Shown in pieces: positions 16,493 to 24,093 of a stretch of DNA of 33,150 bases. The first letter of the stretch is position 1. The number at the start of each line of letters is the position of its first letter. The notes below the pieces were generated by a model. That model was not told the origin of the DNA. It ran no database searches and saw only the letters and a program-made list of their open reading frames with translations. The translations under genes were made by a program, and so were the position numbers. This DNA comes from an uncultured Saprospiraceae bacterium (GTDB lineage Bacteria > Bacteroidota > Bacteroidia > Chitinophagales > Saprospiraceae): contig CALJVJ010000131.1 of NCBI GenBank assembly GCA_937974625.1, positions 1 to 33,150 of the forward strand, in the 5' to 3' direction.

Positions 16493-17383
16493 CTATTTTT
16501 CTAATTTTTTTTTCCAATATCGTAACATCCCAAAAACTGCCATATTTGAAGGATTTGAAGCTTCATAAACAATCATATCCGCTGTTGAGACGCCGCTGTT
16601 GACTAATTGTTGATTGACATAAGCAGCAAATTTAGGAATGATTGCTGCTGGAGGTGTCTTATCTTGATAATGGGGTAGTATCCAGTTGGCCCAGTCCCAT
16701 AAAATTACCCTAAGGGCGGTTAACTGGTTGATAACGTTTGTTACTTTTCCGAAATGTGCGATATAAAGCGTATCTAAATCAAGTGATTCTAATAAATCGA
16801 TAGAGTTCATCCAATGTTCAATATTTATATCTGGTGGAGGGCAGGGTGCGACGACCATTCCATTCTCACCTATCTTAACCCCTGCTACATCTCCTGCAAT
16901 TAAAGATTTGCCTATTTGAAAAGAGCAATGGTGTACTGCATGACCTGGTGTGTTCCAACAAATAATTTCTACACCGCCGATATTAAATTTTTGTCCATGA
17001 GTTACCGTTACTATCTGTGAGGCTGGTATAGGCTTTAAGGTTCCCCATAGCATATCCATTTTATCTTTATAAATCATTTTGGCAGAAGCAATTAATTTAG
17101 ATGGGTCTGCCATATGCTTTTCGCCAAATGGATGCATATAGACAGTTGCTCCTTTCTCTGCAAATGCCCAAGCCGCTCCAGCATGGTCTAAATGAATATG
17201 GGTAAGGAAAACATGTTTGATATCTTCCATTTTGTATCCATGCTGTGCGAGTCCTTTTTGTAAAACGGGTAAGGTGGAATGTGGACCAGTTTCTAATAAA
17301 ATAGGCCCTACTTCGGTTTCTATTAAATGTGCTGCAATGGCAAAGGGGATATGTTCTAATGTTAATTTAATGAGCTTAATCAT
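16493..17383 (-). CDS. MBL-fold metallo-hydrolase
   Basis: I choose the ATG at 17383 (296 residues); an earlier ATG would add 31 unconserved residues. The protein has the HxHxDH metal motif at His62, His64, Asp66 and His67 (THIHLDHAG), followed by a third-site His (NTPGHAVHH), bridging Asp (AGDVAG) and a final His (IAHFGK). This is the glyoxalase II/lactonase-like arrangement, distinct from the B1 lactamase elsewhere in this window. No signal peptide is apparent, so it is cytoplasmic. It may hydrolyse a lactone or thioester. Its close coupling to a TRAP receptor suggests the ligand or a derivative as substrate, which is inference. Confidence 0.9.
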   Translation of the reverse strand: MIKLIKLTLEHIPFAIAAHLIETEVGPILLETGPHSTLPVLQKGLAQHGYKMEDIKHVFLTHIHLDHAGAAWAFAEKGATVYMHPFGEKHMADPSKLIASAKMIYKDKMDMLWGTLKPIPASQIVTVTHGQKFNIGGVEIICWNTPGHAVHHCSFQIGKSLIAGDVAGVKIGENGMVVAPCPPPDINIEHWMNSIDLLESLDLDTLYIAHFGKVTNVINQLTALRVILWDWANWILPHYQDKTPPAAIIPKFAAYVNQQLVNSGVSTADMIVYEASNPSNMAVFGMLRYWKKKLEK

Positions 17384-17559
17384 ATAACAAAGTTTTTGTT
17401 TTGAGCTGCAAATTAAGGAAAATAAGAGAAAGATAGCATGATAACTTTGCCAATTATCTAACTTGTTGATTATCAATGTTTCATCGAGATTATATTTTTT
17501 TAGAACAAGTATTTATGGTAATAAAATTTATTTGTTTTATCGTTTATTTAGTTTTACTA

Positions 17560-17959
17560 TGTCACAAAATTGCAAAAAAGTAAACTTGAATAAAATTTGA
17601 TTGAAAAATTATTTTTGTGACAGCTTATATTTTTTTAATTTACATTCAAGACTTAATTTTTGTGTTAAAATCTTGTTTTTCAAAGTATAAAATATAATAG
17701 TTTTTTATAAAATGTGTATACTGGTAATTTTATGTGACAAAAAAAACTTTGTTCTTTGCTAAAATATCCATAATTTTATTTTCGATTGAACAAGTAGTGT
17801 ATGAGATAACCTGACTTTTCCCCCCAATTCGGAAATATCCCCCTATATCTTTCCTCCCACGTCGGGTTTTTTATTCATTTATTGAAAGTTAAACACTTTC
17901 ATCCCCCTGTTGACAAACTTATGGGAATTATGTAGCTATTTATTTGAGATTCTGTCACA
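17560..17959 (+). promoter_or_regulatory. cluster of four TGTCACA/TGTGACA motifs
   Basis: Copies are at 17560-17566 (TGTCACA), 17616-17622 (TGTGACA), 17733-17739 (TGTGACA) and 17953-17959 (TGTCACA). Three of the four read TGTCACAA on one strand. By base composition far fewer than one would be expected in 400 bp. The last copy lies just upstream of the predicted -7 box of the response-regulator gene. The 625-bp gap (17384-18008) holds no gene that I can see. Confidence 0.5.
17808..17872 (+). terminator. possible terminator or attenuator in the response-regulator upstream region
   Basis: AACCTGAC (17808-17815) can pair with GTCGGGTT (17861-17868) over 8 bp with one G-U pair, followed by T6. 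The 45-nt loop carries C-runs. If an upstream promoter exists, this would limit read-through; the large loop weakens the case. Confidence 0.3.
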
Positions 17960-17971
17960 ATTTTAGCTATC

Positions 17972-17979
17972 TACTTTTG
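17972..17979 (+). promoter_or_regulatory. -7 box for the response-regulator gene
   Basis: TACTTTTG matches TAnnTTTG exactly, 29 bp before the ATG. A TTTG at 17943-17946 is slightly too far for an ideal -33 (25 nt between). A G-run AAAAAGGGGGAT sits between this box and the ATG at a distance typical of a ribosome-binding site, unusual in a phylum that seldom uses Shine-Dalgarno sequences. Confidence 0.45.
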
Positions 17980-18008
17980 TAAACATTTTCAAAAAGGGGG
18001 ATTTAAAT

Positions 18009-18377
18009 ATGAAGGAATCAAGACTTATTTTATTAATTGAAGACAATAAAAGTTTTCGATTATTAATGAATCATTTCCTAAGTAAGCGCTACCGTGTTGT
18101 TACTAAAAATAATGGAGTGGATGCTATGTTCTGGCTAAAAGAAGGACATAACCCCGACTTAATTTTATTGGATTTAGCAATGCCCCAGATGACTGGCAAC
18201 GATTTTTTAGCTGGTCTTAAATCTAGTGGGTTTTATAAAGATATACCAGTTATTGTGGTGTCTGGGACTACACGTGACACTTTCAATGGCGATGCTATGA
18301 ACGATATTAGACACTATTTTGAGAAACCATTTGATCCAAGAAAATTACAAGAAAAGATTGAACATATTTTTACCTGA
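18009..18377 (+). CDS. single-domain response regulator (REC)
   Basis: This 122-residue CheY-like receiver has no output domain. All phosphorylation residues are visible: acidic pair Glu11 and Asp12, phosphoacceptor Asp55 (LILLDLAMPQMTG), Ser85 (IVVSGT) and Lys106 (YFEKPFD). It should be phosphorylated by an unlinked histidine kinase and act by protein contact. It stands 377 bp before an exopolysaccharide gene set whose first enzyme has its own receiver-like domain, so a link to polysaccharide control is plausible. Its upstream region is unusually long and motif-rich. Confidence 0.95.
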   Translation: MKESRLILLIEDNKSFRLLMNHFLSKRYRVVTKNNGVDAMFWLKEGHNPDLILLDLAMPQMTGNDFLAGLKSSGFYKDIPVIVVSGTTRDTFNGDAMNDIRHYFEKPFDPRKLQEKIEHIFT

Positions 18378-18384
18378 AAACTTC

Positions 18385-18420
18385 GTACTGATACTTCTTG
18401 TACTTCGGAAGTGTTAGTAC
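18385..18420 (+). terminator. hairpin after the response regulator
   Basis: GTACTGATACTTC and GAAGTGTTAGTAC pair over 13 bp with two G-U pairs and a 10-nt loop, beginning 7 nt after the stop codon. There is no T-run, so termination may be incomplete. Confidence 0.5.
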
Positions 18421-18617
18421 CCGAAATTTAATGTAAACCATTGCTTTAAACCTCTCCCCAATCAATAGTTTTCATTATCACTTTGAAATAGTTGAGATTT
18501 TATCCCATGTAATTTTATCTACTTTTTGCGATGCATATTTAAGTCCTTCTGAGAAGGCATAAAAAAAGACTAAAAAAAATAGCTATGCTACTAAGCGTCC
18601 ATGCGACTCTAGGGTTG

Positions 18618-18648
18618 TTTGTAGATTCTAACACTTAGCCTACTTTTT
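18618..18648 (+). promoter_or_regulatory. predicted promoter of the polysaccharide gene set
   Basis: TTTG (18618-18621), 19 nt, then TACTTTTT (18641-18648), which differs from TAnnTTTG only at the last base. The resulting transcript would begin near 18654 with a leader of about 100 nt that contains the hairpin at 18660-18725. Confidence 0.45.
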
Positions 18649-18659
18649 ATTTAGTTCTA

Positions 18660-18725
18660 TTACCCTTAAAAATTCCTTGCGATTTTTCACTTTTTGAATT
18701 TTTGCTACTAAGGATTTTAGGGTAA
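18660..18725 (+). promoter_or_regulatory. leader hairpin before the sugar-transferase gene
   Basis: TTACCCTTAAAAATTCCTT and AAGGATTTTAGGGTAA are largely complementary (a few unpaired bases), enclosing a T-rich loop. It lies at the very start of the predicted transcript, 29 nt before the ATG, and may influence expression. The gap 18378-18754 shows no coding sequence. Confidence 0.4.
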
Positions 18726-18754
18726 GATTTAGTAATAGGGTTAAAACAAAAACT

Positions 18755-19840
18755 ATGAGTGTTTCTACTTTACCTAACTATTTTACTAAAGGGAAGAGAC
18801 TACTTTTCGTGAAAGACAAGAAAGCTGATGATGATATTAGCTTGATGACACTTCCGAATACTTTCCAATCTATTTCCTTTCTTTCTCTTAATGAGATGGT
18901 TCATAATTTTGACCCTAAGGCCATTATGCCTGATGCTATTTTGGTTAATCTAAGTTCTGTGTCATTAAATAGAATTACTCCTATTTTAAAAGATTTAAAA
19001 AAGCACCAATTATTAAGACAAATTCCTGTAATTGGATTGCAATGTGATTTTGTTGAAGAAGAAAAAACAAAATTGCTGCAACTTGGATTTAGTGATTGTT
19101 TCTGCAAGCCGATTGACTGGAAAACAATTGAAAAACGTGTTACCTTCCTTAATAAATTCAAACATCAACTAGCTCAAGAAGTTACTTTAGATATTTCGGA
19201 AGAGTCTTTTAAAATGCCTGTAACTAAACGAGCATTTGACGTTTTTGTAGCAGCTACTTTGCTTTTGATGCTTTCTCCACTGTTTTTAATTGTAGCTATC
19301 TTAATAAAACTAGAGTCTAAAGGAAATGTTTTTTATTCCTCTAAACGTGTAGGTACAGGGTATCAAATTTTTGACTTTATTAAGTTTCGCTCTATGAAAG
19401 AAGGTGCGGATGCTAGTTTGATGAAATTAGCAAAAGTCAATAGTTATGCGAAAGGAACGGACGGAGATACTAAAAAAGACTGTACTTTCTATAAAATAAA
19501 GGATGACCCTAGGGTTACAAGAATTGGCAAATTTATTCGTAAGACGAGTATCGACGAATTACCGCAATTGATTAATGTCCTAAGAGGTGAAATGTCTATT
19601 GTTGGTAATCGACCATTGCCTTTATATGAAGCTGAGAAATTGACTTGTGATGATTGGTCAAAAAGATTTATGGCTCCAGCCGGTCTTACTGGATTATGGC
19701 AAGTAGATAAGCGTGGTAAAGATAATTTACCGGCAGAAGAAAGAATTCGCTTAGATATGAATTATGCAGATAATTACTCCCTTTTACTAGATATCGAAAT
19801 CATGTTAAAAACCTTACCCGCAATGGTGCAAAGAGACTAA
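18755..19840 (+). CDS. pseudo-receiver / bacterial sugar-phosphate transferase fusion
   Basis: This 361-residue protein has two parts. Residues about 14-135 look like a response-regulator receiver (PDAILVNLSS, IPVIGLQ, FCKPID), but the phosphoacceptor position is Asn65, while Lys118 is kept. Residues about 155-361 are a polyprenyl-phosphate sugar-phosphotransferase of the WcaJ/WbaP C-terminal type: KRAFDVFVA, a membrane hairpin at about 161-185, FIKFRSM, DDPRVTRIGKFIRKTSIDELPQ, MSIVGNRPLP and GLTGLWQV. This enzyme class starts glycan repeat-unit assembly by moving a sugar phosphate to undecaprenyl phosphate at the inner membrane. The receiver-like part probably regulates by conformation or partner binding rather than phosphorylation. 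Two glycosyltransferases follow on the same strand. Confidence 0.93.
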   Translation: MSVSTLPNYFTKGKRLLFVKDKKADDDISLMTLPNTFQSISFLSLNEMVHNFDPKAIMPDAILVNLSSVSLNRITPILKDLKKHQLLRQIPVIGLQCDFVEEEKTKLLQLGFSDCFCKPIDWKTIEKRVTFLNKFKHQLAQEVTLDISEESFKMPVTKRAFDVFVAATLLLMLSPLFLIVAILIKLESKGNVFYSSKRVGTGYQIFDFIKFRSMKEGADASLMKLAKVNSYAKGTDGDTKKDCTFYKIKDDPRVTRIGKFIRKTSIDELPQLINVLRGEMSIVGNRPLPLYEAEKLTCDDWSKRFMAPAGLTGLWQVDKRGKDNLPAEERIRLDMNYADNYSLLLDIEIMLKTLPAMVQRD

Positions 19841-19984
19841 GTGATGATGGATACAGTTGTCAGCGGTTAGTATTTTGATTATCAAACTTTTATCCTCCAA
19901 TGTATTAGGTAAATAATATGCTAAATATTTTAGTTATCAATTGATGACTAGTATTAATAACAATTCTAAGAAAATAAATTAAAA

Positions 19985-20965
19985 ATGAGTCAACAAACAC
20001 CATTGGTTTCTTTTATTACGGTTAATTACAACCAAACTGATTTAACCTTGGAGTTAATTGAGTCTATTTATAAATATACAAAGGTTCCCTTTGAAATAAT
20101 TGTGGTGGATAACGCCTCTAAAGTGTCCCCCAAATCTAAAATTAGCAGGATTTATCCTGATGTAAGAATAATTGTAAGTGGTGTAAACAGGGGCTTTGCT
20201 GGTGGTAATAACCTTGGTGTTGAAGTCAGCAGCGGTCAATTCCTATTTTTTATTAATAACGATGCGGTTGTTACAAAAGGAGCGATAAACGCAATATTAT
20301 CTTCCTTTGATGACCCAAATATCGGTGTAGTGAGTCCTTTGATTTGCTACTATCCGACTTCTGCCCAGGAAGTAGAAGCTGATGTTATTCAATATGCAGG
20401 AGCGACTAATGTAAATCCTTTTACTGGCAGAAATGTCATTATTGGAGACAAACAACTCAACCAAAGTCAATACTACCAGTCAAAGCCCACTTTTTATGCA
20501 CATGGCGCGGCTATGATGGTGAAACGAGAAGTCCTAGAAACAGCAGGACTGATGTCTGAATTTTATTTCTTATACTACGAAGAACTAGATTGGTGCGAAC
20601 GAATTCGCAATGCAGGCTACACTATCTTATTTCAACCAAAAGCTACCATTTACCATAAAGAATCTGTTTCCGTAGGGCAAATGAGTACCTTAAAAACGTA
20701 TTACATTACTCGTAATAGGATTCTATTTATGGCAAAAAATAGAAGTAAAATGGAATATGCCATTTTTACCTTGTTTTTGTTTTTTGTGATGATTCCTAAG
20801 AATGTTCTACTATATGTACTCAAAAGACAATGGGCCCACTTATCTGTCTTTTGGAAAGCTGTCAAATGGAATTTTACGAGCAATCCAGAGCGGAAAGCCG
20901 CCATGCAAGCACCAGTTAAACGCACTAACGTACTAATTTCCCCTTTGGTGAAAGCAGTTGCTTAA
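19985..20965 (+). CDS. GT2 glycosyltransferase (rhamnosyltransferase-like)
   Basis: This 326-residue GT-A enzyme has the opening VSFITVNYNQTDLTLELIES and IIVVDNAS typical of the WbbL-like branch. GFAGGNN is at 70-76, the DXD-equivalent NND ends at Asp93, and the acceptor-side acidic motif YEELDW is at about 198-203. A hydrophobic stretch near 257-277 (IFTLFLFFVMIPKNVLLYVL) suggests membrane association. It should add a sugar to a lipid-linked intermediate made by the preceding transferase. Donor and acceptor cannot be predicted. The spacing of 144 bp from the preceding gene fits a shared operon. Confidence 0.93.
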   Translation: MSQQTPLVSFITVNYNQTDLTLELIESIYKYTKVPFEIIVVDNASKVSPKSKISRIYPDVRIIVSGVNRGFAGGNNLGVEVSSGQFLFFINNDAVVTKGAINAILSSFDDPNIGVVSPLICYYPTSAQEVEADVIQYAGATNVNPFTGRNVIIGDKQLNQSQYYQSKPTFYAHGAAMMVKREVLETAGLMSEFYFLYYEELDWCERIRNAGYTILFQPKATIYHKESVSVGQMSTLKTYYITRNRILFMAKNRSKMEYAIFTLFLFFVMIPKNVLLYVLKRQWAHLSVFWKAVKWNFTSNPERKAAMQAPVKRTNVLISPLVKAVA

Positions 20966-21085
20966 ACTTATTATAATTAGGTTTTGCGACTTGTTTAATA
21001 ATAGCTTAATTTGTTCCTAAAATAACTTCCCACTATCCTCTCTTAACTCCCCAATATATTTTATACGGAGAAAACTCAATTTTAC

Positions 21086-22285
21086 ATGCAAACTATTTTT
21101 CTGATAATTAGTGGAATCATTTTATTCTTTTTGGTCTTTCCTTTTGTCACTGTTCTATTCGCTCAATTCTTTAAAGAACAAGTTGACCCTCAAAAAGTGG
21201 ACAAACAATATGATTTTGCTTGTATTATCACTGCTTATAAAAATGTAGCCATTACGGAGCATTTAGTCAAATCTCTTTTAAGTCAATCTTACCAAAATTT
21301 CCATATTTATTTAATCGGAGATGAATGCAATCCAGCTGATTTTTCTATGGAAGATGACCGACTGACGGTATTTTTTCCAAACCCAGCTTTGCGTTTAAAA
21401 GCAAAGTCCATTATTCATGCTACTAAAAATTTTGTTAGGCCTCATGACTATACGGTCATTCTGGATGCTGATAATTTGGCGCATCCTGATTTCTTAAAAG
21501 AAATAAATCTCTATGCTAATCAAGGCTATAGAAGCATTCAAGGACAACGGACTGCTAAAAATTTAGATTCTATCTACGCTTGTGCCGATTCTACTGGAGA
21601 ATTTTATAAAAATTATGTGGAACGTTACGTGCCGTACATGATTGGCTCTTCTTCTGTTATTTCTGGTTCAGGAATGGCGGTAGAAAGTAATTTGTACCAA
21701 GCCTATTTGGATAGCCCAGAAATCCAACAAGGAAAGGAGATGTGGAAAAAGATGTTGCAAGAAGATAAAATTTTGCAAAACTTTTTGCTCAAGCGAAATG
21801 AACAAATCGTTTTTGCTAAACAAGCTATCGTTTATGACGAGAAGGTTACTACTGCAGACCAAGTTGAAACACAAAGAAGTCGTTGGTTGTATTCTTACTT
21901 TCAAAACTTACCAAACTCTTCTGGACTTATATTGAAAGGTTTGACCAATTTAAATTGGAATCAAATACTTTTTGGTATTATTACGATTGCCCCACCTCTA
22001 TTCATCCTACTGTTTTCAGCCATCTTTTTATTAGGCTTAGGTATTTTTATTGACCCTTTTACAAGTATCTACCTTTTTATTGGATTGGGTATCTTTGGTG
22101 TCAATATTATCTGGTCTCTTTATTTGTCAGATGTGCCAGACGAAATTTGGAAAGCTATTTATGGATTGCCTGTTTTTATTTTTAAACAATTTACGGCTCT
22201 TTTTAAGATGGGAAATCCGAACAAAAATTTTAAACACTCAGAACACTCTAAGTCGGTTAATATTGAAGAGGTTTTGGGCAAGTAA
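21086..22285 (+). CDS. membrane-bound GT2 glycosyltransferase
   Basis: This 399-residue protein has an N-terminal membrane segment (about 3-25), a cytoplasmic GT-A domain and two or more C-terminal membrane segments (about 285-350). The catalytic motifs are DAD (Asp127 and Asp129), QEDKILQNFLL, and QRSRW at 263-267, which is the QxxRW motif of processive or ceramide-type GT2 enzymes. It probably extends or builds the polysaccharide started by the preceding two enzymes. Processivity is an inference from the QxxRW motif. It ends the cluster; two inverted repeats follow. Confidence 0.92.
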   Translation: MQTIFLIISGIILFFLVFPFVTVLFAQFFKEQVDPQKVDKQYDFACIITAYKNVAITEHLVKSLLSQSYQNFHIYLIGDECNPADFSMEDDRLTVFFPNPALRLKAKSIIHATKNFVRPHDYTVILDADNLAHPDFLKEINLYANQGYRSIQGQRTAKNLDSIYACADSTGEFYKNYVERYVPYMIGSSSVISGSGMAVESNLYQAYLDSPEIQQGKEMWKKMLQEDKILQNFLLKRNEQIVFAKQAIVYDEKVTTADQVETQRSRWLYSYFQNLPNSSGLILKGLTNLNWNQILFGIITIAPPLFILLFSAIFLLGLGIFIDPFTSIYLFIGLGIFGVNIIWSLYLSDVPDEIWKAIYGLPVFIFKQFTALFKMGNPNKNFKHSEHSKSVNIEEVLGK

Positions 22286-22320
22286 TTATAGGAAGTTCTT
22301 ATTTTATGTTATTGGAAGTG

Positions 22321-22381
22321 ATTAGAAGTTATTATCGAATTAACTGCCATTCCTCCGTTTTTACCGAAAATAACTTCTAAT
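22321..22381. terminator. inverted repeat after the glycosyltransferase
   Basis: ATTAGAAGTTATT (22321-22333) and AATAACTTCTAAT (22369-22381) are a perfect 13-bp inverted repeat with a 35-nt loop. It lies between convergent genes. Confidence 0.5.
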
Positions 22382-22424
22382 GGATTGAATCATAAATAAC
22401 TGACAACTAAAATTTAGTATTGCT

Positions 22425-22466
22425 ATGTTGCATTGTTGCTATGTTTTATAAGCAACAAAGCAACAT
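22425..22466. terminator. bidirectional terminator-like hairpin before the P450 gene end
   Basis: Two 16-nt arms, ATGTTGCATTGTTGCT and AGCAACAAAGCAACAT, pair with one mismatch around a 10-nt loop. It lies between convergent glycosyltransferase and P450 genes. No T-run is present. Confidence 0.6.
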
Positions 22467-22525
22467 TGTAACGCAAATTAAATTGTCAAAGACTTATAAA
22501 TCTAAACCTCTAATAACCTCTTTTA

Positions 22526-23884
22526 TCATTTCAAATTCATTTTAATTCCATATCGAGGTCGCAAAGTAACCAATGCCTCCATATCAATATTTTGACCTTT
22601 AACTAGCTCAAAATCAAAACGTTGTAATAAACCAACTAAAATAAGTTGCATCTCCATCAAGGCAAACATATTTCCAATACATAATCTAGGCCCACCACCA
22701 AATGGCAAATAACTCATCTTAGGCATAGCTTTAACTTTCTCTGTGGTAAAGCGGTCAGGGTTGAATTCCTTCGCATTTTCATATAAATCTTCTCGATGAT
22801 GCGCATTGTAAATTAAGCAAAAAACAACATCATCCTTTTTTATTTTGACGCCTCTATACTCATCATCACCCAAAGCAGTTCTGCTAATTCCCCAAACTGG
22901 CGGATATAAGCGCATTCCTTCGTCAATCACTTGGCGGATATAAGCCAGCTGCCTTATATTCTGAAAGCCAGGTAAATTATCCCCAACTACCGCTTGAATT
23001 TCAGCCCTCATCTTAGCCACTATTTCTGGATGTTTTGCTAAAAGATGTATGGTCCAGGCTAAGGCATTGGCGGACGTTTCATGCCCCGCGCTAAACATCG
23101 TAATCATTTCATCCATCAATTGCTGGTCGTTCATCTGCTCATTCGAATCTTCGTAGGTCGCATCCATCATCATTTGTAATAAATCTGGATGTTTTTCTTT
23201 ACTCTTTCGACGATTGGCAATAGCTTTCAAGACTACTTCATTTAAGACGCCCATGTCTTTTTTAAATTGCTTTTTGCGACCATTTATTGAAAAGGGTATT
23301 CTTAATAAGGGGTTATTTAATAAATCGGATACATATCTTTGAACAGCAGTCATGCTATTGTAGACTGCATTCAAATCTTCTTCCGTGTTGTCTGAAAACA
23401 GTGACTTAAGCGCGATTTTTGCGGTCACTGCCATCATTTCTCTAGCGATGTCAATTTCTGTTCCACGCTTTGTTTCCAACTCCTCAAAATACTCGGAGGC
23501 TGTTGCGCCCATTACATTAAATAAGTCTTCTAGATTTTTTTTGTGAAAGGCAGGTTGAGCCAAGCGCCTTTGTTTTTGCCAGAATTTTCCATTGCTGGTT
23601 ACTAAACCGTTTCCCAATACTAATTTTAGGACATCATAAGATTTTCCCTTTTTATAATTTCGATGATTTTGTTGTAAAACATGGCGCATAAAATCAGGCT
23701 CCGAAGTAGAAATAATCCGCATGAAAGGTACCGGATTTTCGTAAGTTGTCCCTAATTTTTGCTCTTGACCATAAAAATGAGTTAATATATTTTTACCCAT
23801 TGAAGGGATATTTTTCAATAGCCAATGTCCCTTTGAAACGGGAAGTGGAGTGAGTGGAGTAGTTGGTGTGTTGTTCTTTATCAT
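22526..23884 (-). CDS. cytochrome P450
   Basis: This 452-residue soluble P450 has all main motifs: the I-helix oxygen-activating FSAGHETSAN, the K-helix EGMRLYPP (ExxR), the PDRF segment and the heme-binding FGGGPRLCIG with thiolate Cys402. The N-terminus lacks a membrane anchor. Motif wording resembles the CYP102/CYP4-like clade, whose members often hydroxylate fatty acids or other lipids, but substrate assignment is uncertain. No ferredoxin or reductase gene is adjacent, so electron partners must be elsewhere. It stands as a single-gene unit on its strand. Confidence 0.97.
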   Translation of the reverse strand: MIKNNTPTTPLTPLPVSKGHWLLKNIPSMGKNILTHFYGQEQKLGTTYENPVPFMRIISTSEPDFMRHVLQQNHRNYKKGKSYDVLKLVLGNGLVTSNGKFWQKQRRLAQPAFHKKNLEDLFNVMGATASEYFEELETKRGTEIDIAREMMAVTAKIALKSLFSDNTEEDLNAVYNSMTAVQRYVSDLLNNPLLRIPFSINGRKKQFKKDMGVLNEVVLKAIANRRKSKEKHPDLLQMMMDATYEDSNEQMNDQQLMDEMITMFSAGHETSANALAWTIHLLAKHPEIVAKMRAEIQAVVGDNLPGFQNIRQLAYIRQVIDEGMRLYPPVWGISRTALGDDEYRGVKIKKDDVVFCLIYNAHHREDLYENAKEFNPDRFTTEKVKAMPKMSYLPFGGGPRLCIGNMFALMEMQLILVGLLQRFDFELVKGQNIDMEALVTLRPRYGIKMNLK

Positions 23885-23981
23885 GATTGAAAATTAGTTA
23901 GGTCTATTTTCAACGCAAGATAAGCGGAACAGTTATATTATTCTAATAATTTGCTTTAAGGTGTGGTATTTCTATGGCTAA

Positions 23982-24036
23982 TTGTCAATAGCCTAGGGTG
24001 AGTTGAATATGATTACTTGAGAGCACCTATTGACAA
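23982..24036. promoter_or_regulatory. 10-bp inverted repeat with TTGTCAATA half-sites
   Basis: TTGTCAATAG (23982-23991) and CTATTGACAA (24027-24036) are perfect inverted copies 35 nt apart. On the minus strand the second reads GATTTTGTCAATAG, sharing 13 bases with the palindrome at 2921. It lies about 100-150 bp upstream of the P450 start codon. No TAnnTTTG box sits at the distance seen in the other two sites. Confidence 0.3.
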
Positions 24037-24093
24037 AATCCTTGGGGTAGAAAAGAGATTGCTCAAATTGGATTGTTCCCAAAAGGCTTTGTT

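Noticed and set aside
15320-17383. Complete TRAP transport operon
   Set aside because: Only a binding protein is present; neither DctQ-like nor DctM-like membrane proteins are encoded in the window.
17384-17476. Upstream ATG adding 31 residues to the second MBL protein
   Set aside because: The added part has no family similarity, while the internal ATG begins at the usual first strand of the MBL fold.
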